DNA from: Oscillospiraceae bacterium
GTDB lineage: Bacteria > Bacillota_A > Clostridia > Oscillospirales > Oscillospiraceae
NCBI GenBank assembly: GCA_016302005.1
Contig: JAEDOK010000036.1
Span: 1-13,502, forward strand
Length of the DNA stretch: 13,502 bases
Direction of reading: 5' to 3'
Positions 1 to 6,217 of the stretch are shown piece by piece. The notes under the pieces were generated by a model. The model did not search any database and was not told where the DNA came from. It saw nothing but the letters and a program-made list of their open reading frames with translations. The position numbers and the translations under genes were made by a program. Positions within the stretch are counted from its first letter, which is position 1. Every line of letters begins with the position of its first letter.

Positions 1-8
1 CGATATCG

Positions 9-39
9 CAATTAAAATGTGCTTTGCACATTTTAATTG
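9..39. repeat. 14-bp perfect inverted repeat (hairpin)
   Basis: Two 14-base arms (9-22 and 26-39) pair perfectly around a TTT loop; the arms are AT-rich with a GTGC tip. The preceding eight bases (1-8) are themselves a palindrome. No T-tract follows on either strand, so this is not a clear terminator. It could be part of a dispersed repeat or the end of a convergent transcription unit left of the window. Confidence 0.6.
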
Positions 40-52
40 GTGATTGGTATGA

Positions 53-92
53 AAACAACACGACCCACCCGGGCGGGTGGGTCGTGTTGTTT
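53..92 (-). terminator. Intrinsic terminator of rpiB
   Basis: The arms 53-70 and 75-92 pair over about 18 bp with a four-base tip. The core is GC-rich (ACCCACCC/GGGTGGGT) and the minus-strand 3' side ends in TTGTTTTC. It begins a few bases after the rpiB stop codon, as expected for a Rho-independent terminator of that gene. Confidence 0.85.
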
Positions 93-98
93 GGAAGC

Positions 99-539
99 TC
101 AGGCTTCTTCGATCGCCATCATTTTGTCGATGCGGCGTTGGTGGCGGCCGCCGTCGTAGGGGGTATCCAGCCAAGTATCAACGATCTGCAATGCCATATA
201 CGGCGCGACGAGATTCTGTCCCAGTGCCATCATATTGGTGTCGTTATGGTGCCGCGTGGCGGCGGCGGCGATGGTATCCGTCAGCAGCGCGCAGCGGATG
301 CCCTTGACCTTATTCGCCACGATGGACACACCGATCCCCGTGGTGCAGATCACGATGCCGCGCGCACACTCGCCTGAGGCGACCGCTTCGGCAGCGGGAC
401 GGGCGAAGTCGGGGTAATCGCAGCTTTCCTTGGTATGCGTGCCGAAATCGCAGACCTCAAAGCCGCGTTCGATCAGATGCGCCTTGACCAGCTCCTTCAG
501 CTCTAAGCCGCCATGATCGCAAGCGATTGAAATTTTCAT
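99..539 (-). CDS. rpiB: Ribose-5-phosphate isomerase B (RpiB/LacAB family)
   Basis: Cytoplasmic enzyme of the pentose phosphate pathway that interconverts ribose 5-phosphate and ribulose 5-phosphate. The 146-residue product has the usual family length. It shows the N-terminal ACDHGG motif (residues 6-11), the catalytic cysteine at C65 in the CTTGIG loop, the RHHNDTNMMALG segment (96-107) and a basic GGRHQRR tail that in the family binds phosphate. The start at 539 matches the family N terminus (MKISIACDHGG). An ATG four codons upstream (MVII-) is possible, and an open frame reaching further upstream lies inside the insertion sequence and is not coding. The present ribosome binding site (GGAAAGGA, about 12 bases upstream) probably comes from the adjacent IS110 left end. 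The original AGGAGG seems to lie at 2194-2199 beyond the element. A strong terminator follows the stop. Confidence 0.95.
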   Translation of the reverse strand: MKISIACDHGGLELKELVKAHLIERGFEVCDFGTHTKESCDYPDFARPAAEAVASGECARGIVICTTGIGVSIVANKVKGIRCALLTDTIAAAATRHHNDTNMMALGQNLVAPYMALQIVDTWLDTPYDGGRHQRRIDKMMAIEEA

Positions 540-546
540 TATTATG

Positions 547-554
547 ACCATTCC
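547..554 (+). repeat. Left subterminal inverted repeat of the IS110 element
   Basis: ACCATTCC here is the exact reverse complement of 2157-2164. Terminal inverted repeats are absent from classical IS110 members but short subterminal ones occur in the IS1111 subgroup. Eight bases alone is modest evidence, but the position near both inferred ends makes it notable. Confidence 0.45.
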
Positions 555-599
555 TTTCCGCTGCGCTACAAGGCACCAAAGGAGACGAAACACAGCCCC

Positions 600-790
600 C
601 TCTAACGCAGCAAGTTGTAATTTGTTAAAATAGGCTTGAGGAAGCAGGTACACTACAGAGCACGTGGAGGTGAGTAGGCTCAACCATGCGTTGGACTGAA
701 TTATTATGTGTGCCGGACGTTCTTTCAAGCACCAATGAGTAGGGCTTTGTACCCTGTAACCTTATCTTTGGAGAGACGAACTACTTCAAT
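600..790 (+). ncRNA. Candidate bridge RNA region of the IS110 element
   Basis: IS110-group elements are known to encode a structured bridge RNA in the non-coding end before the transposase; its loops pair with target and donor DNA. This stretch has no credible reading frame and several short stems: 633-640 with 679-685 (one bulge), CAAC/GTTG around 681-693, TTGG 691-694 with CCAA 732-735, and AGGG 741-744 with CCCT 752-755. Two nonamers match the element boundary zones: ATTATTATG 700-708 equals 538-546, and TTGTAATTT 615-623 is the reverse complement of 2169-2177. Their order and orientation do not fit the canonical left-guide/right-guide layout, so guide assignment is open. RNA ends are unknown; the coordinates only mark the structured zone. 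Confidence 0.35.
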
Positions 791-850
791 CTTTCAGTGA
801 ACGTCCAGTCCCTGCCTGTTCCCTCAAATATTGTTTCGAGGGGATGTGTT

Positions 851-2095
851 ATGCTCAAAATCGTTTACCCCATCTGCTGTGGGATGGATGTTCACAAATC
901 CTTTGTCGTCGCCTGTATCGCTTCCACCAATGAGCAGGGTGTAACAAGCTACAAAAGCAAGCGGTTTTCCACTTTTACCGGAGATTTGCGCCGGTGCGCG
1001 GCTTGGTTGGCTGAAAACAACTGCAAAGAGGTGTGTATGGAATCTACAGGAAAGTATTGGATTCCCATCTACAACATTCTGGAGCGCACCTGCAATATTG
1101 TTCTGGCTCACCCCAAATATGTGAAAGCCATTCGGGGCAAGAAAACAGACAAGCGAGATGCCAAATGGATTGCAGACATCTTCAAGCACGACCTTGTCAC
1201 TGGGAGCTTTATTCCTCCGGCTGATATTCGCCAGCTTCGGGATTTGGTGCGTTATCGTTGGAAACTCACCAGCTTTACTACCGGCGAGAAAAACCGGGCG
1301 CAAAATTGCCTGACTGTCTCCAACTTCAAACTGGACGATGTGTTTTCGGATGTGTTTGGGAAAGCAGCGTCTGCGATTACAGACAGGATTTTGGAGAACC
1401 CAGCAGAAAAGATCACAGATGTTTCCGCATTTCGAACCAAGGGCATGAAAGCAACCAATGAACAAGTGCTTGCCGCTGTGGACGGAGAGATGTGTGAAGA
1501 ACAAGCTGAAAAGCTCCGCATCATCCACTCTCACATGGACAGCCTTGAAATGTGCAAGGCCAATCTGGAATCGCTGATCCTGTCTACCGCTGAGAAATAT
1601 CTTCCTCAACTCAACCTTGTTATGACGGTGCCGGGTATCCAATCCTTTGCCGCTATCGCCATCATTTCTGAAATCGGAGTGGATATGTCCGTGTTCCCCA
1701 CCTCAAAGCATTTATGCTCCTGGGCTGGTCTTACGCCGCAGAACAACGAGAGTGCCGGAAAGAAAAAAACCACCAGAATCAGCAGAGCCGGAGCCTACAT
1801 CAAACCGCTGCTTGTACAGTGTGCTCTTTGTGCTATCCGTGCCAAGCAGTTCCCTGAAGTCCGAAATCGTTACCTTGCACTCAAAAAGCGTCGTGGACAC
1901 AAAAAAGCCATCATTGCCATTGCCAGAATGCTGTTGACCGCCATCTACAACATTCTCAAGAAAAATGAACCTTACGACCCGGAGCTTTACCGCAAGGGCG
2001 ACAGACCACCTGCACACCGTGTGGTTTCTGTGGAAGAAGCTGTCTACATTCTCCAACGACAGGGCTATCTGGTAACCGCTCCACCAACTGCATAA
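851..2095 (+). CDS. IS110-family transposase (DEDD recombinase)
   Basis: A 414-residue recombinase that would excise and insert the element, guided in this family by a bridge RNA. The N-terminal RuvC-like DEDD domain shows GMDVHKSF (D13), CMESTGKYW (E64) and KTDKRDAKW (D100, D103). A helical linker (about 130-250) follows. The C-terminal Transposase_20-type domain starts at [10 protein letters not shown] and holds [17 protein letters not shown], where S301 is the likely catalytic serine. The ATG at 851 was chosen because GAGGGG lies seven bases upstream and the [11 protein letters not shown] start resembles clostridial relatives; a GTG at 797 would add 18 unlikely residues. All key residues are present and the frame is open, so it may be active. 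Base composition is lower in GC than the neighbouring genes, in keeping with an acquired element. Confidence 0.93.
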   Translation: MLKIVYPICCGMDVHKSFVVACIASTNEQGVTSYKSKRFSTFTGDLRRCAAWLAENNCKEVCMESTGKYWIPIYNILERTCNIVLAHPKYVKAIRGKKTDKRDAKWIADIFKHDLVTGSFIPPADIRQLRDLVRYRWKLTSFTTGEKNRAQNCLTVSNFKLDDVFSDVFGKAASAITDRILENPAEKITDVSAFRTKGMKATNEQVLAAVDGEMCEEQAEKLRIIHSHMDSLEMCKANLESLILSTAEKYLPQLNLVMTVPGIQSFAAIAIISEIGVDMSVFPTSKHLCSWAGLTPQNNESAGKKKTTRISRAGAYIKPLLVQCALCAIRAKQFPEVRNRYLALKKRRGHKKAIIAIARMLLTAIYNILKKNEPYDPELYRKGDRPPAHRVVSVEEAVYILQRQGYLVTAPPTA

Positions 2096-2156
2096 ACTCT
2101 AAGCATAACTTCATTTTTTGCCCGCTCTTAGGGGCTTGGTTTTGTGCGCCCTTTTT

Positions 2157-2164
2157 GGAATGGT
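2157..2164 (+). repeat. Right subterminal inverted repeat of the IS110 element
   Basis: GGAATGGT, the exact reverse complement of 547-554. It lies about 16-20 bases inside the inferred right end, against about 8 on the left, so the tips would be unequal as in IS1111-type elements. Confidence 0.45.
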
Positions 2165-2193
2165 ACTTAAATTACAATGTTTCAACCTTTAAA

Positions 2194-2199
2194 CCTCCT
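2194..2199 (-). promoter_or_regulatory. Orphan Shine-Dalgarno sequence, probably the original one of rpiB
   Basis: On the minus strand a perfect AGGAGG begins seven bases after the stop codon of the membrane-protein gene and is followed by the 8-base spacer TTTAAAGG and then TTGAAA. No gene starts here: the frame runs into the insertion sequence and stops after about two dozen codons. If the element is removed at the TTTCA repeats, this site comes to lie 8 bases before the rpiB start. It is therefore best read as the ribosome binding site from which rpiB was separated. Confidence 0.6.
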
Positions 2200-2205
2200 A
2201 AAATA

Positions 2206-3387
2206 TCAGATCAAAATCACTTTTGCCAGTAAGCACAGACAAAGGGCGCAGAAGAAGCCGACGGTATATGCCGAATGTCCGCGTTCACTATAGCTCTGCC
2301 AAAGCCTGCCGAGGGAGAGCAGCAGCGGAATCGGCAGCAGATAGGCGCCGCCGAGCAGCCATGCGCACAGACAGAAAGGCAGAAGACAGAGAATGAACAG
2401 GCATCGCGTGTCGCGCAGCTTGAGCGTGCCGTGAAGCAGGGGAATCAGGGACGCCAGACCGGCAAGGAACACAAAGCCGTCTTCGATCATTACGCTTTGC
2501 AGCAGCGAACCGCTGCGGAACAGGGTAGTGAGTTTTTTGCCGAGGGTCGGCAGCATCTCACGATAGAAGCGGAAGGAGCGCAGAAGCTCCACGGGAGAGC
2601 CTTCCATACGGTGCGATAGGAGACAGTAGAGCAGCCACAGCAGGAGTGTTGCGAAAAGAAAGGCGAAAAACGTCAACAGCAGGGAGGAGACAAGCTTTTT
2701 ACCACGCCGCTCACGGTTCCCTCCGCGCCAGCGCAGCACCTGCGTGATGAGATAGGCGGCGAGGTAGTAGGGCGCAAGCCACGCAGCCTGCCGACACAGC
2801 AGCAGCACCGGAGTATAGAGCAGACCGGCAGCGAGCAGCCAAAACGCGCGGAAAAACAGCGGCGCGTCATAGGGTGCGGACATCCATATGTACAGGCAAA
2901 GCAGGGAAGCAAAGAGCAGCGCGGTGGAAGCCGGGACGGCGTTTTGGGTAAAGCCTGCCAGCATCGCGCAGAGCAGTGCGGGCAGGGGCTTCCCGCCGAA
3001 CATTATCCGAAGCAGCAGATACAGCACGAGCGCAGAAAATACGCTAAGAAGCACCTGCCAAATGAGCCTGGGCATACAGGACGAGAGGATCTGCAATGCA
3101 TTGCTCTTCAGATGCAGCTTCAGAGAGAAAAAATAGTAGACGAAACGCAGCACGGCGGCGCAGACAGCGGTGAGCAGCGCCCAAAATATGTCTGCCCACC
3201 CCGGTTGCCGGATCTGCAAGGGTGCAAAATGCGGCGGATCCAGGCGCTTGATCCATTCTGTTGTTCCGCGGCGCGGACGTATCGCATGATAATACGCAGG
3301 GACAGACAGACTCAGCAGCACCGCACAGAGAACCAGCAGCACGAACAACACGACAGGGATATCAGTGAAAACGGCATGCACGAGCAT
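2206..3387 (-). CDS. Polytopic membrane protein of unknown function
   Basis: I do not recognise this 393-residue protein. It is strongly hydrophobic, with about nine to eleven likely membrane segments, for example near residues 9-30, 65-88, 108-130, 136-170, 180-198, 204-218, 232-256, 304-320, 328-347 and 372-392. Longer polar loops lie at 31-62, 219-231 (RWRGGNRERRGKK, probably cytoplasmic) and 258-300. Overall shape and the aromatic, Arg-rich loops recall GT-C-type glycosyltransferases or polymer-export proteins, but I see no diagnostic acidic motif, so no function is claimed. The start is supported by GGAGG seven to eight bases before the ATG and by a promoter at 3431-3459. Downstream, an AGGAGG suggests it was once followed directly by rpiB on the same transcript. 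Confidence 0.8.
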   Translation of the reverse strand: MLVHAVFTDIPVVLFVLLVLCAVLLSLSVPAYYHAIRPRRGTTEWIKRLDPPHFAPLQIRQPGWADIFWALLTAVCAAVLRFVYYFFSLKLHLKSNALQILSSCMPRLIWQVLLSVFSALVLYLLLRIMFGGKPLPALLCAMLAGFTQNAVPASTALLFASLLCLYIWMSAPYDAPLFFRAFWLLAAGLLYTPVLLLCRQAAWLAPYYLAAYLITQVLRWRGGNRERRGKKLVSSLLLTFFAFLFATLLLWLLYCLLSHRMEGSPVELLRSFRFYREMLPTLGKKLTTLFRSGSLLQSVMIEDGFVFLAGLASLIPLLHGTLKLRDTRCLFILCLLPFCLCAWLLGGAYLLPIPLLLSLGRLWQSYSERGHSAYTVGFFCALCLCLLAKVILI

Positions 3388-3430
3388 GGTCTTACCTCCG
3401 ATAGAAAGAGTTTTAAAGCCTGCTGTCTAT

Positions 3431-3459
3431 AGTTTATCACAGCTTTATCCCACAAGCAA
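3431..3459 (-). promoter_or_regulatory. Promoter of the membrane-protein gene
   Basis: On the minus strand a -35 TTGCTT (3454-3459), a 17-base spacer and an extended -10 TGATAAACT (hexamer 3431-3436) end about 44 bases before the start codon. It diverges from the tetR promoter about 100 bases away. Confidence 0.55.
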
Positions 3460-3563
3460 CAAAAAAATCACCGTAAATGCGTTTGTCCGCGTCAGGCTGC
3501 GAAGCATTGCTTACCGCCGGCGGAGCTTGGACAGAAAAAACGCAGCGAGTAAGGAAGCGACGG

Positions 3564-3592
3564 TTGCAAATTCCGAAGCGATATGATACACT
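3564..3592 (+). promoter_or_regulatory. Promoter of the tetR-DUF308 operon
   Basis: -35 TTGCAA (3564-3569), 17-base spacer, -10 TACACT (3587-3592) with an upstream TG (extended -10). It lies about 76 bases before the TTG start of the regulator. The 280 bases between the two divergent genes hold only these promoters; I found no clear palindromic operator. Confidence 0.55.
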
Positions 3593-3668
3593 ATCTTCAC
3601 TCAACGGAGAGCTTCATGCCCCGGAGCGGCGGCGGACGGAACGGAGTTTGAAAAAGGAGGCGGCAGGG

Positions 3669-4250
3669 TTGAAATCCGATACCAAACAGACGATTCAAGC
3701 ATCCTTTCGGACACTTTTGCTGGCAAAGTCTCTCGATAAAATCACCGTTCGCGATATCGTTGAGGACTGCGGGCTGACGCGAAATACCTTTTACTATCAT
3801 TATGAGGATATCTATGATCTGTTCGACGATTATCTCGACACGCAGCTGCAAACGGCAATCGAAACGCTTCCCGCAGACAGCTCTTGGGACGCGCTGCTTT
3901 TAAAGCTGCTTGAGAGCGTCTGTGAGACACCGCAGATGGGCAGGCATATCTTCTTCTCCCGCAAGCGCGAGGCGATGCGCCAATATCTGCATAAGGTTCT
4001 GAGCGCTGTGATTGACCGCTATATCAGTGACAGTATGCAGGGCTTGCTGATCACTGCCGATGACCGCCGCCTGATTTGCGACACCTGCTGTCATGCCATT
4101 TACGGACTGATCGAGCAATCCCTCACAGGACCTGACGCCCCGCTGATGCGCGCGAGATTGCGCCGCGTTGCGCGGAGCTTTGACGGCGCGATCCGGCTGG
4201 CGCTGGAATACTGTGCCGACCATCCGATTGCCAAGGAGGAACTGCTATGA
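3669..4250 (+). CDS. TetR/AcrR-family transcriptional regulator
   Basis: A 193-residue DNA-binding regulator. The N-terminal helix-turn-helix is typical: residues 10-60 with SLDKITVRDIVEDCGLTR and NTFYYHYEDIYDLF, matching the TetR_N domain followed by a C-terminal region like the DhaS/TetR_C_8 type. The C-terminal half should bind a ligand and dimerise, but the ligand is unknown. I chose the TTG at 3669 because AAAGGAGG ends eight bases before it and the helix-turn-helix then lies where the family has it; the frame stays open upstream to 3477 but that part is low in family resemblance. The stop overlaps the next start by four bases (ATGA), so the two products are translationally coupled. It may control its own operon or the divergent membrane-protein gene; this is inference from position. 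Confidence 0.88.
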   Translation: MKSDTKQTIQASFRTLLLAKSLDKITVRDIVEDCGLTRNTFYYHYEDIYDLFDDYLDTQLQTAIETLPADSSWDALLLKLLESVCETPQMGRHIFFSRKREAMRQYLHKVLSAVIDRYISDSMQGLLITADDRRLICDTCCHAIYGLIEQSLTGPDAPLMRARLRRVARSFDGAIRLALEYCADHPIAKEELL

Positions 4251-4840
4251 AACAGCATAATAGGATCGTGAGGAGTGCGAAGATATTAAACGTCATCTCG
4301 GCAGGGCTGATGTTTGTAACGGGGCTTTTGCTTTTGGTGATCCCCAACCTCGGAACGACCACCGCGCAGCGCATTTTGCTCGGCGTCCTGTTTGGACTGA
4401 CGGGCGGGGCAAAGATCTTCGGATATTTTTCCAATGACCTCTACCGTTTGGCGTTCCAGTTTGACTTTGCCATCGGCGTTTACTGTGAGCTGCTGACCCT
4501 CCTGATTGCGCTGCTGCCCGAACGCGTGTTTGACGCGCTCCCGCTGCTGATCTCGGTCTATGTTACGCTGGACGCGCTTTTGAAGCTGCAAATGAGCTTC
4601 GACGCCAAGCGCTTCGGCATGAAAAGCTGGGTCGCGCTGTTTGTGACGGCGCTGCTCCTGTGCGGCGTGGGCGGCTTTGCGGTCGGCTCTACCATCGCAG
4701 AGCTGATGCGCTATGTCGCAACGGTGGGTATCGCGCTGATGGTGGACGGCTTGGAGAACGCATGGGTCACCGCGCATACCGTGCGCATCCGCGCCAAAAA
4801 GAAGAATGTCAGCGCGCATTTCGGCATTGAGGAGAAATGA
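4247..4840 (+). CDS. DUF308/HdeD-like integral membrane protein
   Basis: A 197-residue membrane protein with about six helices in three hydrophobic pairs (roughly 12-32, 42-60, 72-90, 95-115, 127-147, 151-170) and a basic tail (RIRAKKK). Size, paired short helices and the GLTGGAKI-type turn fit the DUF308 family, which includes E. coli HdeD (acid resistance); the biochemical role of the family is not known. The ATG overlaps the stop of the TetR gene, with AAGGAGG seven bases before it. This makes it the likely partner or target of that regulator. I assign the family with moderate confidence only. Confidence 0.75.
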   Translation: MKQHNRIVRSAKILNVISAGLMFVTGLLLLVIPNLGTTTAQRILLGVLFGLTGGAKIFGYFSNDLYRLAFQFDFAIGVYCELLTLLIALLPERVFDALPLLISVYVTLDALLKLQMSFDAKRFGMKSWVALFVTALLLCGVGGFAVGSTIAELMRYVATVGIALMVDGLENAWVTAHTVRIRAKKKNVSAHFGIEEK

Positions 4841-4973
4841 GAGGGCAGGGAACGCACGCTTTGCGGGAATCCGTGGTCTGCGGCATCCCTGACACGCCGA
4901 TGCAGGGATTCAGTAAATAGTGAACAGCGTAGGAGCGCTCTGCGTGGATCAAAAACGTGAAGGCTTCCTTTTC
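4841..4973. other. Intergenic stretch with alternative stem-loops
   Basis: No gene is seen. ATCCCTG (4885-4891) can pair with CAGGGAT (4903-4909), or GAATCC (4867-4872) with GGATTC (4906-4911); the two pairings exclude each other. No T-tract follows, so a terminator for the DUF308 gene is not established here. Confidence 0.35.
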
Positions 4974-5071
4974 ATGTCATTGCGAGCCGAGGAACGAGGC
5001 GTGGCAATCTCATGCAGGAAGTGCCTATCGCGTAGAGACTCGTTCCCCGTGCTGCCTGCCAATGCAGACAT
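4974..5071. repeat. MITE-like imperfect palindrome, 98 bp
   Basis: The two ends are imperfect reverse complements: ATGTC/GACAT at the tips, ATTG/CAAT (4979-4982 and 5060-5063), and an exact 8-bp pair GGAACGAG 4991-4998 / CTCGTTCC 5039-5046. Inside the left half, ATTGC...GCAAT (4979-5008) is the widespread 'CATTGCGAG...GTGGCAATC' motif of bacterial dispersed repeats. A diverged 29-base relative lies at 10978-11006. It sits between convergent genes and codes for nothing. Confidence 0.6.
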
Positions 5072-5085
5072 TAAAAAATATGAGC

Positions 5086-5124
5086 GTGCCGCGAAACTTT
5101 CTCTGTTTCGCGGCACACGCTTTT
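5086..5124. terminator. Bidirectional intrinsic terminator
   Basis: Perfect 12-bp stem, GTGCCGCGAAAC 5086-5097 with GTTTCGCGGCAC 5105-5116, loop of seven. On the minus strand it is followed by GCTCATATTTTTT, so it should end spo0A transcription. On the plus strand ACGCTTTT follows, so it may also stop reading from the DUF308 gene. Confidence 0.85.
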
Positions 5125-5150
5125 CCTCCCTGTATTGCGGGGCTGCCCGA

Positions 5151-5927
5151 TCACATTGCAGCCGGCTCCATGCTTTTGAGCTGTAATTGCAGCTTGTCCG
5201 CAATGAGCGCGATAAATTCCGAATTCGTCGGCTTTCCCTTGGTGTTTGACACCGTGTAGCCGAAAAACCGTTGCAGCGTCTCTAAATCGCCGCGATCCCA
5301 TGCGACTTCAATGGCGTGGCGGATCGCCCGCTCTACCCGTGAGGGTGTGGTCGCAAAGGTCTTCGCTACCTGCGGGTACAGAACCTTCGTGATCGCATTG
5401 ATCACATCCATGTTGTTCACCGCGATGATGATCGCCTCGCGCAGATACTGATAGCCCTTGATATGCGCGGGAACGCCGATCTCATGGATCATCGAGGTGA
5501 CCATTGCTTCGATGTTTGCCTCTTTGGTGCGCGCATAAGGGCTATGCGGAGCCAGACTGTCTCGCATCTCATCGAGCCGGTCGAGGACGGCGCGGCAGGT
5601 GCAGGGCTTGAGCAGCACATACTGTACGCCGAGAGATACCAGCAAATTCGACACAAACTCCGTCATGAAATCCGCGAGGACTAACGCCGTTGGCTTCTTT
5701 TCCAAGGCGTTTGCCGCTTTAATTACGGCTATCCCATCCGCTTGCGGCAGCATCATGTCAACAACAAGGAACTCCGCTTTCGCCTCCCGCAGAAGCTCCG
5801 TTGCGTGGACTCCGTCGTTTGCCGTTCCGACGACAGCGTACCGTTCGGACTGCTTTAAAACGGCGGCAAGCTTTTTTGTATATTCCTCGCTGCTGTTGGC
5901 AAGCAGAACGCGATACATATTTTCCAT
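5151..5927 (-). CDS. spo0A: Sporulation master regulator Spo0A
   Basis: Response regulator that, when phosphorylated by the sporulation phosphorelay or by orphan kinases, binds 0A boxes and starts sporulation. The 258 residues hold an N-terminal receiver (about 4-122) with the phospho-acceptor D57 in VVDMMLP and K107 in VLLKP. The C-terminal Spo0A effector domain (about 135-258) has the typical [19 protein letters not shown], the recognition helix [15 protein letters not shown] and the closing [15 protein letters not shown]. The receiver is odd: the acidic pair that holds Mg2+ (D10-D11 in Bacillus) reads N11-S12, and the switch Thr is A85. The start fits the Bacillus N terminus, with GGAGGAGGAAGGAG just upstream. 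It stands alone between terminators; spoIVB, its usual clostridial neighbour, is absent upstream. Confidence 0.96.
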   Translation of the reverse strand: MENMYRVLLANSSEEYTKKLAAVLKQSERYAVVGTANDGVHATELLREAKAEFLVVDMMLPQADGIAVIKAANALEKKPTALVLADFMTEFVSNLLVSLGVQYVLLKPCTCRAVLDRLDEMRDSLAPHSPYARTKEANIEAMVTSMIHEIGVPAHIKGYQYLREAIIIAVNNMDVINAITKVLYPQVAKTFATTPSRVERAIRHAIEVAWDRGDLETLQRFFGYTVSNTKGKPTNSEFIALIADKLQLQLKSMEPAAM

Positions 5928-5977
5928 AAAACTCCTTCCTCCTCCAATAGAGTGTCCGTGTTTTCTACGGTAATATT

Positions 5978-6006
5978 AATTTAGCATACCATTCGATGTT
6001 TTGCAA
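5978..6006 (-). promoter_or_regulatory. Candidate spo0A promoter
   Basis: Minus strand -35 TTGCAA (6001-6006), 17-base spacer, -10 TAAATT (5978-5983), about 50 bases before the start codon. An overlapping TATGCT is an alternative -10. I saw no clear SigH -35 (AGGA) here. Confidence 0.45.
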
Positions 6007-6046
6007 GAAATTTTCATCAAAAATTAGTAATTTCTTTTTGACATTG

Positions 6047-6070
6047 CTCGACGAAATTCGTCATACGACA
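6047..6070 (-). promoter_or_regulatory. Cluster of 0A-box-like heptamers upstream of spo0A
   Basis: On the minus strand the region reads TGTCGTA (6064-6070), TGACGAA (6057-6063) and CGTCGAG (6047-6053). The first two match the Spo0A box TGTCGAA in six of seven bases, the third in five. They lie about 40 bases upstream of the proposed -35. Autoregulation through 0A boxes is known for Bacillus spo0A; none of these is a perfect box. Confidence 0.35.
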
Positions 6071-6153
6071 AAAATTGACAACTTCTCTGAATGTTCGCGC
6101 ATATTATTCCGACCTTATGCAATCACCTTCGAGACAATGCTTCACCGAAAAGC

Positions 6154-6201
6154 AAAAATGCCGCAAAGCCACACGACAGCGTGGCTTTTGCGGCATTTTT
6201 T
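6154..6201. terminator. Terminator of mscL, possibly bidirectional
   Basis: Long stem, ATGCCGCAAAGCCAC pairing with GTGGCTTTTGCGGCAT (arms 6158-6172 and about 6180-6196) with one bulged base. A run of five T follows on the minus strand and six on the plus strand. It starts 17 bases after the mscL stop codon. Confidence 0.85.
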
Positions 6202-6217
6202 CATATACGGATTTTGC

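Larger units (their letters stand above)
539..2184 (+). mobile_element. IS110-family insertion sequence (ends approximate)
   Basis: The element carries one DEDD transposase, about 300 non-coding bases before it and about 85 after it. This is the layout of the IS110 group, in which the 5' non-coding end encodes the bridge RNA. Ends are inferred, not proven. The pentamer TTTCA occurs just outside at 534-538 and again at 2180-2184. Joining the flanks there rebuilds an AGGAGG, an 8-base spacer and the rpiB start codon. An 8-bp subterminal inverted repeat (ACCATTCC 547-554, GGAATGGT 2157-2164) lies just inside these ends. A weak hairpin with a TTTTT tail (2132-2156) may end transposase transcription. 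The exact core dinucleotide cannot be fixed from one copy; the true ends could lie some 10-20 bases further in. Confidence 0.75.

Noticed and set aside
9..39. CRISPR or attachment-site reading of the hairpin near the window start
   Set aside because: Only one copy, no spacers, no integrase or tRNA nearby.
540..728. In-frame extension of rpiB to a start at 728
   Set aside because: The added 63 residues have no family match and lie in the IS110 left end; the family N terminus is at 539 with a plausible ribosome binding site.
797..850. GTG start of the transposase at 797
   Set aside because: No good ribosome binding site there; the ATG at 851 has GAGGGG seven bases upstream and gives the usual N terminus.
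824..1642. Long minus-strand open frame opposite the transposase (272 codons)
   Set aside because: It is the antisense shadow of a well-conserved transposase and has no recognisable domain.
2132..2156. Firm terminator call after the transposase
   Set aside because: GGGC/GCCC stem of only four pairs with a 12-base loop before TTTTT; too weak to list on its own, so noted only within the element.
6075..6107. Plus-strand TTGACA followed by TATTAT
   Set aside because: Spacing is 21 bases, there is no plus-strand gene downstream, and a terminator follows at 6154.
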